Shown: positions 33,468 through 40,523 of the stretch, piece by piece
How positions within the stretch are numbered: the stretch's first letter is position 1
How the letters are laid out: every line of letters begins with the position of its first letter
NCBI RefSeq assembly: GCF_900112845.1
Contig: NZ_FONG01000002.1
Location: 310,001 to 374,000 of the forward strand
DNA length: 64,000 nt
From: Actinacidiphila alni
Lineage (GTDB): Bacteria > Actinomycetota > Actinomycetes > Streptomycetales > Streptomycetaceae
Reading direction: 5' to 3'
Notes under the pieces: model-generated
What the model was told of the DNA's origin: nothing
The model's input: the letters and a program-made list of their open reading frames with translations, nothing else
Databases searched by the model: none
Made by a program: the position numbers and the translations under genes

Positions 33468-35025
33468 GGCTGTTGGCCGCTTCGATCCCGCTGTCCTCGG
33501 CGCGGTTCGCGTCGCCGCCGGCCCGGGACGACGGTGCCGACGGCCGCAGCAGGACGGCGGCCAGGGCGGCGGCGAACAGCAGCAGACCGGCCGCGACCAG
33601 GAAGGCCAGGTGGTAGCCGCTGGTCAGGGCGGCGGGGAGCGCGTGGCCGGCGGCGCGCTCGTGGTCGGTGCGGGCGGCGGCGAGCGCGGCCAGTACGGCG
33701 AGGCCGAGCGCGCCGCCGATCTGCTGGGCGGTGTTGAAGACGCCGGACAGCAGGCCCGAATCGGCGGGCGTCGCCTCGGACATGCCCAGCGTCATCAGCG
33801 ACGGCATGGCCAGGCCGAAGGCCACTCCGAAGACCAGGACCGCGGGGAGTACGTCCGCGACGTACGTGGCGTGCGCGGACGGTGCCCTCGCCAGCAGCAG
33901 GAAGCCGCCCGCGAAGAGCAGCAGGCTCGGCAGCAGCACGGCGCGCTGGCCGAAGCGGGCGCCGAGGCGCGCGGACAGCGCCAGCGACATCACGCCGATC
34001 ACCGCGCCGGTCGGCGCGAGCGCGAGGCCGATCCGCAACGGGTCGTAGCCCAGCACCTGTTGGAGGTAGAGGCTCGACATGAACTGGAAGCCGAAGCCGC
34101 CCGCCACCATCAGCGCCAGCACGACATTCGCGCCCGAGACGATCCGCGAGCGGAAGATCCGCAACGGCATCAACGGCTGCGCGGCCTTGGCCTGCCGCAC
34201 CAGGAACGCGGCGAGCAGCAGTACGGACAGCGCGGCGAAGCCGGCGGTGGTGGGCGACGTCCAGCCGCGGTCGGCGGTCTTGACGATCGTGTGGACGCCC
34301 AGCATCAGCGCGGCGGTGACCAGGACGGCGCCGGGCACGTCCAGGCTTTCGGAGCCGGCCGTATGTGCCTGGCCTGTACGGGCCGCCGTGTGGATCTGGT
34401 CCGCCTTGGGGGTACGGGCCGCCGGGCGGTCGTCGGGGAGCAGGCGGAGGCTGAACAGGGCGGCGGCGGAGCCGATGGGGAGGTTGACGAAGAAGATCCA
34501 GTGCCAGTTGATGGCCTGGGTCAGGACGCCGCCGGCCAGCAGGCCGAGGACGCCGCCCGCGGACTGCACGAAGCTGTAGACGCCCATCGCGCGGGCCCGG
34601 CCGCGGGCGTCGGGGTAGAGCGCGATGACCATGCCGAGGCCGACGGCGGAGACCATCGCGCCGGCCGCGCCCTGGACGAAGCGGGCGCCGATCAGCAGCC
34701 CCGCGGAGTCCGCGAAACCGCACAGCAGGGAGGCCGCGCTGAAGGCGGCGAGGCCGCCGACCAGGATCCTGCGGCGGCCGAACAAGTCGCCGAGCCGGCC
34801 GGAGAGCAGCAGCAGTCCGGCGAAGGCGATCAGGTAGGCGTTCACCACCCAGGCCAGTCCCGACTGGGAAAAGCCCAGGTCACGCTGGATGGACGGCAGT
34901 GCGACATTCACGATGGTGCCGTCGAGGATGATCATCAGGGTGCCCGCGCTGAGCACCGCGAGTGCCGCGCCGCGCGACGCTCCGGCAGGACGGGAACGGA
35001 AGGGTGAGAGGGACACGAGGGACAT
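33376..35025 (-). CDS. MFS transporter, DHA2 (EmrB/QacA-like) drug exporter
   Basis: 549 residues with about 14 helices. It has the MFS signature GRLGDLFGRRRILVGG and the family's first-helix region LSAGTLMIILDGTIVNVALP, whose Asp is characteristic of 14-helix proton antiporters. The C-terminal ~60 residues are hydrophilic. ATG 35025 has a strong AGGAGGCG site. The MarR gene lies just upstream on the same strand and is the probable regulator. The last 92 bp overlap the oppositely transcribed hydrolase gene. Confidence 0.9.
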   Translation of the reverse strand: MSLVSLSPFRSRPAGASRGAALAVLSAGTLMIILDGTIVNVALPSIQRDLGFSQSGLAWVVNAYLIAFAGLLLLSGRLGDLFGRRRILVGGLAAFSAASLLCGFADSAGLLIGARFVQGAAGAMVSAVGLGMVIALYPDARGRARAMGVYSFVQSAGGVLGLLAGGVLTQAINWHWIFFVNLPIGSAAALFSLRLLPDDRPAARTPKADQIHTAARTGQAHTAGSESLDVPGAVLVTAALMLGVHTIVKTADRGWTSPTTAGFAALSVLLLAAFLVRQAKAAQPLMPLRIFRSRIVSGANVVLALMVAGGFGFQFMSSLYLQQVLGYDPLRIGLALAPTGAVIGVMSLALSARLGARFGQRAVLLPSLLLFAGGFLLLARAPSAHATYVADVLPAVLVFGVAFGLAMPSLMTLGMSEATPADSGLLSGVFNTAQQIGGALGLAVLAALAAARTDHERAAGHALPAALTSGYHLAFLVAAGLLLFAAALAAVLLRPSAPSSRAGGDANRAEDSGIEAANSLSAPASSQARNQEPARGRPAAAPTDRTAHV

Positions 35026-35068
35026 GCGGTCGCCTCCTGGCGAAGGGGATTCCAGGAGTGACCGTAGC

Positions 35069-35092
35069 AGATGGTTTTGTTGAAGACTATCT
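35069..35092. promoter_or_regulatory. candidate MarR operator upstream of the MFS gene
   Basis: Imperfect inverted repeat bounded by AGAT (35069) and ATCT (ending 35092). The half-sites read AGATGGTTTT and, on the other strand, AGATAGTCTT. It lies 44-67 bp upstream of the MFS start, in a locally AT-rich segment. Confidence 0.45.
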
Positions 35093-35187
35093 CTTACGGG
35101 TCTAACGGGGCCCGCTCGTGATCCTCTCGTGGTCGGCCCGCGGCCCGCTCATGGTCCGCTCGTAGTCCGCCCGCGGCCGGCTCGCGG

Positions 35188-35691
35188 CTACTTGCGGGAC
35201 TGGCGCGGGCGGCGTACCCCCTGGGTGCCTTCCGTGGGGCCGACGGGGGTGGCGAGATGGCCGTTGACCAGCCGGTTCAGGGCGGAGACGAAAGCGGTGC
35301 GCTCCTGCTCGGGCAGCGCGCCGAGCACGTCCTCGTGTACGTGGTCGACGATGTCCTGGCCCTCGGCCACGACCCGCTCGCCCGCCGGGGTCACCTTGAT
35401 GATCCGCGCCCGCCGGTCGGTCGCCGACGGCACCCGCTCGGCGAGACCCGCCTTCTCCAACTGGTCGACGGTGACCACCATCGTGGTCTTGTCCAGGTCG
35501 GACAGCTCGGCGAGCTGCGCCTGCGTCCGCTCGGCCTGGAGCGCGTGCGCGAGCACGCAGTGCGCGCGCGGCGTCATGCCGATCTCGGCGAGCGCCGCCG
35601 ACATCTGCGTGGTCAGCACATGTGCGGTGTGCTGGAGCAGATACGACATGTCGGCGGTCCGCGGTGCTGTCTCTGCTGCCTGTGCGGTCAT
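35188..35691 (-). CDS. MarR family transcriptional regulator
   Basis: 167 residues. Central winged helix (AHCVLAHALQAERTQAQLAE, LDKTTMVVTVDQLEKAGL) followed by the wing RVPSATDRRARIIKVTPAG, the MarR signature. N- and C-terminal helices form the dimer interface, and the C-terminus is basic. It is likely to repress the MFS gene 163 bp downstream and itself. Start ATG 35691. It is divergent from the flavohaemoglobin-like gene, and a large dyad lies between them. Confidence 0.9.
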   Translation of the reverse strand: MTAQAAETAPRTADMSYLLQHTAHVLTTQMSAALAEIGMTPRAHCVLAHALQAERTQAQLAELSDLDKTTMVVTVDQLEKAGLAERVPSATDRRARIIKVTPAGERVVAEGQDIVDHVHEDVLGALPEQERTAFVSALNRLVNGHLATPVGPTEGTQGVRRPRQSRK

Positions 35692-35708
35692 GCGTCGAGC
35701 CTAGCAAA

Positions 35709-35745
35709 ATAGGTCTGCTACGGGACGATCCCGTGGCGGACCTAT
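35709..35745. promoter_or_regulatory. 37-bp nested dyad between the marR and flavohaemoglobin genes
   Basis: Outer arms ATAGGTC (35709-35715) and GACCTAT (35739-35745), and inner arms ACGGGA (35720-35725) and TCCCGT (35729-35734), are all centred on 35727. A smaller repeat, TAGCA (35702-35706) and TGCTA (35716-35720), overlaps its left side. It starts 18 bp upstream of the MarR start codon, so an operator is more likely than a terminator. Confidence 0.55.
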
Positions 35746-35886
35746 CTCGGCGGTCGCGGGCGGGAATACTACGCGAAATCGTTTCTTCTCTTCCGGCACT
35801 TCGTGCAATTCGTCCGGCGCCCTCACGCAGCGTGGCACGCTCACACGGCACCACGCGCGTACTGAGCGAAGGATCGACCACCGGGA

Positions 35887-37398
35887 GTGCGGGGCCACGT
35901 GATCATGGATGCCAGGACCACCGACCCGTCCGCGTCGTCGCCCGCGCCGACCCGGGCCGCGCGGCGCAAGATCGCCAGGACCCGGCAGGGGCAGGAACCG
36001 GCCACCACCGAGCCCGGGCCCCCGGTGCCGCCCGCCGCCTTGCCCGTCACCGGGCCGCAGCCCCCCATATCCGCGCCCGCCCCCGCCCCCGGCGCCACCC
36101 CGGCCCCCGGGCCCGTACCCGTACTGCCGCCCGGATTCGAGGCCGCGCAGCCGCCCGTACCGCCGCTCCCGCCGGGCCCGGCACCCGTACCGGATGCGGC
36201 ACCCGTACCGGATCCGGCGCCCGCGTCCGCCACTCCGCCCACCACCACCGCGGCCGCCGGCGGCACCGAGCCGTCCGCCGACGCGCTGCTGATCCGCCGC
36301 ACCATGGCGGAGGTCGAGCCGGTCGCGGACAAGACGGTCTCCTACTTCTACGCGCTGCTGTTCATCCACCACCCCGAGCTGCGCGAGCTGTTCCCGGCCG
36401 CCATGGACTCCCAGCGCGACCGGCTGGTGAAGGCGCTGCTGACCGCCGCCGAGCACATCGACGACCCCGCGGCGCTCGGCGACTACCTGTCGCACCTGGG
36501 CCGCGGCCACCGCAAGTACGGCACCAGGCCCGAGCACTACCCGGCGGTCGGCGAGGCGCTGCTGGGGGCGCTCGCGCGGTACGCGTCCGCGGTGTGGGCC
36601 CCGCAGACCGAGGCCGCCTGGAGCCGCGCGTACGCCGCGATCTCGCGGATCATGATCGACGCGGCGGCCGAGGACGAGCGACACACGCCGCCGTGGTGGC
36701 AGGCCGAGATCGTGAGCCACGACCTGCGCACGCCGGACGTCGCGGTGATCACCCTGCGCACCGACCAGCCGTACTCCTTCCTGGCCGGGCAGTACACGAC
36801 GGTGGAGACGCCGTGGTGGCCGCGGATCTGGCGGCACTACTCCTTCGCCGCCGCGCCCGCCGACGACGGCCTGCTGACCTTCCACGTCCGCGCGGTCCCG
36901 GCCGGCTGGGTCAGCAACGCGCTGGTCGGCAGGGCCCGCCCCGGCGACGTCGTACGGCTCGGGCCGCCGTCCGGCTCGATGGTGGTCGACCACGATTCGG
37001 ACGACGGGATGCTCTGCCTGGGCGGCGGCACCGGTATCGCGCCGATCAAGGCGCTGGTGGAGGACGTGGCCCGGCACGGGCGGCGGCGCGCGGTCGAGGT
37101 CTTCTACGGCGCGCGCCGTACCGGCGACCTCTACGACCTCGACACGATGCTGCGCATGCAGCGCGAGCACTCCTGGCTGTCGGTGCGCACCGTCGTCGCC
37201 GACACCCCCGCCGACGCGCTGACCGGCCCGCTGCCGGACGCCGTACGGGCGCACGGGCCGTGGGAGGCGTACGACGCGTATCTGTCCGGGCCGCCGGGGA
37301 TGATCCGCAGCAGTGTGGACACCCTGGTGCGGATCGGGATGCCGTCGCACCGGATACGGCACGACCTGGTGCGGGAGCTGGTCGCGGCGGGCGACTGA
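35887..37398 (+). CDS. flavohaemoglobin-like protein (globin plus FAD/NAD reductase) with a Pro-rich N-terminus
   Basis: 503 residues from GTG 35887; ATG 35905 would remove six residues. Residues ~15-130 are Pro/Ala-rich and unlike canonical Hmp. The globin domain (~132-275) contains SYFYALLF and the probable proximal haem ligand His208 in GRGHRKYG. The reductase domain has the FAD motif RHYSFAAAP and the NAD(P) motif GGGTGIAP. Canonical enzymes oxidise NO to nitrate with O2 and NAD(P)H. Activity here is inferred from the architecture. It is divergent from marR. Confidence 0.85.
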   Translation: MRGHVIMDARTTDPSASSPAPTRAARRKIARTRQGQEPATTEPGPPVPPAALPVTGPQPPISAPAPAPGATPAPGPVPVLPPGFEAAQPPVPPLPPGPAPVPDAAPVPDPAPASATPPTTTAAAGGTEPSADALLIRRTMAEVEPVADKTVSYFYALLFIHHPELRELFPAAMDSQRDRLVKALLTAAEHIDDPAALGDYLSHLGRGHRKYGTRPEHYPAVGEALLGALARYASAVWAPQTEAAWSRAYAAISRIMIDAAAEDERHTPPWWQAEIVSHDLRTPDVAVITLRTDQPYSFLAGQYTTVETPWWPRIWRHYSFAAAPADDGLLTFHVRAVPAGWVSNALVGRARPGDVVRLGPPSGSMVVDHDSDDGMLCLGGGTGIAPIKALVEDVARHGRRRAVEVFYGARRTGDLYDLDTMLRMQREHSWLSVRTVVADTPADALTGPLPDAVRAHGPWEAYDAYLSGPPGMIRSSVDTLVRIGMPSHRIRHDLVRELVAAGD

Positions 37399-37447
37399 GG
37401 CTCCTCCGGGGCGGCGGGACCTCGTCGCCGGCGCCGTGCCCGGCGGC

Positions 37448-37960
37448 TCAGCCCAGGTCGGGGCCGAGCAGGCCGAGCACGCCCTCGATGTTCGCGTCCA
37501 GGTAGTGCCGCAGCGTCAGCGGCACGATGTCGACCGAGGCGATGCCCATCCGGCTGAACGGCACGCGCACGATCTCGTACTCGCCGCAGGGCTCGTCGAT
37601 CTCCGGGCCGTGCCGCCGGCCGAGGTCCATCGTCTCCAGGCGGCAGGCGAAGAAATACTGCACCTTCACGCCGTGCGAGCCGTCGTCCGCGATGTGCTCG
37701 ACGGTGTCCACGAAGGCGGGCACCACATCGGTGACCTTGCCGCCCAGCTCCTCGTCGATCTCGCGGTGCATGGCCGCGACCACGCTCTCGTCGTCGTCCT
37801 CGACGCCGCCGCCGGGCGTGAGCCAGTACGGGGCCATGCCGGGCTTGGTGCGCTTGATCAGGACGAGCCGGTCGCCGTCGAGGACGATGGCGCGGGCCGT
37901 GCGCTTCACCACCGGCCGGGTGGAGCGGCCGTCATGCGTGTCCGGGGGCATGCAGGACAT
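37448..37960 (-). CDS. Nudix hydrolase
   Basis: 170 residues from ATG 37960; ATG 37951 is an alternative and neither has a strong ribosome-binding site. The complete Nudix box is visible (GGGVEDDDESVVAAM then HREIDEELG: GX5EX7REXXEEXG). Such enzymes cleave nucleoside diphosphates linked to another moiety using Mg2+ at the Glu cluster; the substrate is unknown. The C-terminal half contains PFSRMGIASVDIVPL. It is convergent with the flavohaemoglobin-like gene. The region upstream carries the 44-bp tandem repeat. Confidence 0.85.
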   Translation of the reverse strand: MSCMPPDTHDGRSTRPVVKRTARAIVLDGDRLVLIKRTKPGMAPYWLTPGGGVEDDDESVVAAMHREIDEELGGKVTDVVPAFVDTVEHIADDGSHGVKVQYFFACRLETMDLGRRHGPEIDEPCGEYEIVRVPFSRMGIASVDIVPLTLRHYLDANIEGVLGLLGPDLG

Positions 37961-38063
37961 CTGCCGCAGTGCGCGCGGCGGCAAACTCGCCGCGCGGCAC
38001 CAATCCGGGCGCTCCCCCGGCGAATCGGAGCGAGCCGCTCCGCCCCCGCGCCACCGCGCGCCC

Positions 38064-38172
38064 TCACCCGTTCGAAGTCGCGCCGTCACGCGCGCGATGC
38101 CCGCACTTCACCCGTACGAAGTCGCGCTCTCGCGCGCGCCGTACCCGCGCCTCACCCGTTCGAAGACGCGCC
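38064..38172. repeat. 44-bp-period tandem repeat, 2.5 copies
   Basis: The 21-bp element TCACCCGTTCGAAGTCGCGC(C), with one or two changes per copy, starts at 38064, 38108 and 38152, exactly 44 bp apart. The intervening 23 bp are also similar (GCGCGCG-rich). The third copy ends 6 bp before the stop codon of the cystathionine gamma-lyase gene. No coding function is evident. Confidence 0.75.
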
Positions 38173-38178
38173 TTCACC

Positions 38179-39348
38179 TCACGCGCCGGCCGCCGCCTCG
38201 TCCAGCGCGCGCAGGACGTCCGCCACGATGTCGTCGGCGTCCTCGACGCCCACGGAGAAGCGGATGAAGCCCGGCGGCACCGCGTCGCCGCCCCAGCGCG
38301 CGCGGCGCTCGGCCGTGCTCTGGACGCTGCCGAAGCTGGTGGCCTCGGAGGTGAGCCGCAGGGCGGCCAGGAAGCGTTCGGCGTGTGCCCGGTCGGGCAG
38401 CGTGAAGGAGACAACGCTGCCGAAGCGCCGCATCTGGGCGGCGGCGACCGTGTGCGCGGGGTCGGACGGCAGCGCGGGGTGCCGTACGCCGGTGACCTCG
38501 GGCCTGGTCAGCAGCGTGTGCGCCAGGGCGAGCGCGTTCGCGGACTGCCGGTCCACGCGCAGCGCGAGGGTGGCCAGCGAGCGGTGTGCGAGCCACGCCT
38601 CCATCGGCCCGGGGATCGCGCCGACCGTCTTGCGCCACTGCCTGACGCCCGCCGCGAGCGCCGCGTCGCGCGTGGTGACGTAGCCGAGCAGCAGGTCGCC
38701 GTGCCCGCTGAGCGCCTTGGTGCCGCTGGCCAGCGAGAAGTCCGCGCCCAGGGCGAGCGGGCGCTGCCCGAGCGGCCCGGCGAGGGTGTTGTCGACGGCG
38801 ACCAGCGCGCCCGCCGCGTGCGCGGCGTCCGACAGCCGCCGGATGTCGCACACGTCGAGGCCCGGGTTGGACGGCGTCTCCAGCCACAGCAGCCGCGCGC
38901 CCTCCAGCGCCGCGAGCTGCGCGTCGCCGGCCGTCGGCGCGAGCCGTACGCCCACGCCGTAGGACTCCAGGCGCTGCTGGAGCGAGCGTGTCGCCTGGTA
39001 GCTGTCGGACGGCAGCACCACGGTGTCGCCCGACCGCACCTGGGACAGCAGCACCGCGGCGACCGCGCCCATGCCGGAGGCGAAGGTCACCGTGGCGGCG
39101 TCCGCGTCGCCCGGGCACTCCAGCTCGGAGATGGCGCTCTCCAGCCGCTCCCAGGTCGGGTTCTCGTCCCTGCCGTACGTGTACGGGCCGCGGGCCTCGC
39201 CCGGCAGGTGGTAGTGCGAGACGAAGGTCGGGCCCGGCAGCGACGGCTCGTACGCCGTCGCCGGGGGACGCCCGGCGTGCACACTGCGCGTGCTGTCGCC
39301 GGACGCGGGACCTGACGGACCCGGGACCCCCGAGGTGCCGGCGGTCAC
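38179..39348 (-). CDS. cystathionine gamma-lyase (Cys/Met metabolism PLP enzyme)
   Basis: 389 residues, normal for the family. Features: the N-terminal STRSVHAGRPP; TYGRDENPTWERLE; TFASGMGAVAAVLL; TPSNPGLDVCDI; VDNTLAGPLGQRPL; and the PLP lysine in ASGTKALSGHGD. C-terminal RFSVGVEDADDIVAD is typical. It uses PLP to cleave cystathionine or related gamma-substituted amino acids to cysteine; a gamma-synthase or methionine gamma-lyase role cannot be excluded. The GTG start overlaps the stop of the holin-like gene (GTGA), so the two are probably translationally coupled. Confidence 0.87.
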   Translation of the reverse strand: MTAGTSGVPGPSGPASGDSTRSVHAGRPPATAYEPSLPGPTFVSHYHLPGEARGPYTYGRDENPTWERLESAISELECPGDADAATVTFASGMGAVAAVLLSQVRSGDTVVLPSDSYQATRSLQQRLESYGVGVRLAPTAGDAQLAALEGARLLWLETPSNPGLDVCDIRRLSDAAHAAGALVAVDNTLAGPLGQRPLALGADFSLASGTKALSGHGDLLLGYVTTRDAALAAGVRQWRKTVGAIPGPMEAWLAHRSLATLALRVDRQSANALALAHTLLTRPEVTGVRHPALPSDPAHTVAAAQMRRFGSVVSFTLPDRAHAERFLAALRLTSEATSFGSVQSTAERRARWGGDAVPPGFIRFSVGVEDADDIVADVLRALDEAAAGA

Positions 39349-39722
39349 TCGTCGTCCGGAAGGACGACGTGCAGCGCCCAGGAGACGATGCTGATGATCA
39401 GACCGCCGACCACCGCGGTCCAGAAGCCCTCCACGTGGAAGTTGAGGCTGAGCTTGTCGGCCAGCCAGGAGGTGAGCAGCAGCATCAGGGCGTTCACGAC
39501 CAGGGTGATCAGGCCCAGGGTGAGGATGAACAGCGGGAAGGACAGGACCTTCACCACCGGCTTCACCAGCCAGTTGACGACGCCGAAGACCAGGGCGACG
39601 AGGATGAGCGTGAGGGTCTTGTGCCAGGTGCTGTCGCCGGTGAGCGTGATGTCCTTGATCAGCCAGATGGCGACCAGCAGGGCACCGGCGTTCGCCAGGG
39701 TCTTGACGATGAAATTCTTCAT
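39345..39722 (-). CDS. phage-holin-family (PF04020-type) four-helix membrane protein
   Basis: 125 residues with four hydrophobic helices. It starts MKNFIVKTLANAGALLVAIW and contains VNWLVKPVVKVLSFPLFILT, the family landmark. Despite the name, chromosomal members are ordinary conserved membrane proteins of unknown function, and no phage genes are nearby. Start ATG 39722. Its stop overlaps the GTG of the cystathionine gamma-lyase gene by four bases. Confidence 0.85.
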   Translation of the reverse strand: MKNFIVKTLANAGALLVAIWLIKDITLTGDSTWHKTLTLILVALVFGVVNWLVKPVVKVLSFPLFILTLGLITLVVNALMLLLTSWLADKLSLNFHVEGFWTAVVGGLIISIVSWALHVVLPDDE

Positions 39723-39760
39723 GGTGTGATCGTCGCAGAACTGATCACGCAAGCAAGAGA

Positions 39761-39835
39761 CCGGACAAATTCCGGACGGGGTCCGGACGACGCCGTCCGG
39801 GCGGCATCCGGACGACGTCCGGACGCCGCCCGGAC
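39761..39835. repeat. CCGGAC array with 11-bp pitch in a divergent promoter region
   Basis: CCGGAC starts at 39761, 39772, 39783, 39808, 39819 and 39830, with a variant CCGGGC at 39797. Successive spacings are 11, 11, 14, 11, 11 and 11 bp, close to one helical turn. It lies between the divergent holin-like and cupin genes and ends 22 bp before the cupin start. It could be a cooperative operator or a tandem repeat. Confidence 0.65.
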
Positions 39836-39857
39836 AAGGACAGTACGGGAGTACGTG

Positions 39858-40175
39858 ATGAAGGTGTTCCGGCTGGACGACCTCGACGCGGAGCGGGCCG
39901 CCAACGAGGGGGCGTACCTGCGTTTCCTGCGCGAACGCACCATGTCGGCCGGGCTCTACGCGCTCAAGGCCGGGGAGAGCGACCCGCAGCAGCCGCACGC
40001 CCAGGACGAGATCTACCTCGTGGTCAGCGGCCGGGCCGCCCTCACCGTGGGGGAGGAGACGACCACGGTCGGGCGCGGCAGCGTCGTCTACGTACCGGCC
40101 GGGACCGCGCACCGCTTCCACCACATCACCGAGGACCTCAGGGTCATGGTGGTCTTCTCGCCGCCGGAACCCTAA
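39858..40175 (+). CDS. small cupin-domain protein
   Basis: 105 residues from ATG 39858; GTG 39855 overlaps it. A single conserved beta-barrel with the first cupin motif around QQPHAQDEIYLVVSGRAAL and the second VPAGTAHRFHH. Histidines and a glutamate suitable for a metal site are present. The reaction or ligand is unknown. GGGAG lies upstream of the start. It is preceded by the CCGGAC array. Confidence 0.85.
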   Translation: MKVFRLDDLDAERAANEGAYLRFLRERTMSAGLYALKAGESDPQQPHAQDEIYLVVSGRAALTVGEETTTVGRGSVVYVPAGTAHRFHHITEDLRVMVVFSPPEP

Positions 40176-40298
40176 GGGTGCGATCAGGGTCGTATCCGGC
40201 CTCCCGGGCCCCCGCGGAGGGCGCCGGTGGCCCTACTCTCGAATCAACGGCGGAACACCGCCCGGACCGAAGAGGGAGAGAAGGAGACCGAGGACATC

Positions 40299-40523
40299 AT
40301 GGAGAAGCTGCTGAAGGGCCTGCCCTGGTGGGTGAAGTGGGTGGCGCTCCCGGTCATCGCGCTGATCGTCTTCGGCTCGCTGATCGCCAGCCTGGTGAGC
40401 ATCGTCGTCGGACTGCTCTTCAAGGTCATCGTGTTCGTGGTCCTGGTCGGTGCGCTGGTGCTGGTCGTCAAGCGGTTCAGCGGCGGCGGCGGTGGCTCGT
40501 CCGGGTCGGGGCGGGACTGGTAG
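40299..40523 (+). CDS. small membrane protein, DUF5326-like
   Basis: 74 residues from ATG 40299 (MEKLLKGLPWWVKWVALPVI). Two or three hydrophobic stretches (~18-38 and ~40-62) and a short Gly/Ser tail. The GLPWWVKW start resembles streptomycete proteins labelled DUF5326, from memory. GGAGACCGAGGAC upstream provides the ribosome-binding site. Function unknown. The 3' end overlaps the convergent YibE/F gene by 47 bp. Confidence 0.75.
   Translation: MEKLLKGLPWWVKWVALPVIALIVFGSLIASLVSIVVGLLFKVIVFVVLVGALVLVVKRFSGGGGGSSGSGRDW

Noticed and set aside
35709-35745. Nested dyad as a Rho-independent terminator
   Set aside because: It lies between divergent start codons, where no transcript would need ending.
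38064-38172. CRISPR array
   Set aside because: Only two and a half units, and the spacers resemble each other rather than being unique.
39431-39444. Another parS-like palindrome (CCACGTGG inside the holin-like gene)
   Set aside because: Only the central 8-10 bp match; the outer bases of both arms differ from the parS forms seen here.
39345-39722. Prophage remnant suggested by the holin-like gene
   Set aside because: No integrase, lysin, capsid or att-like repeats nearby; this family is common as chromosomal membrane proteins.
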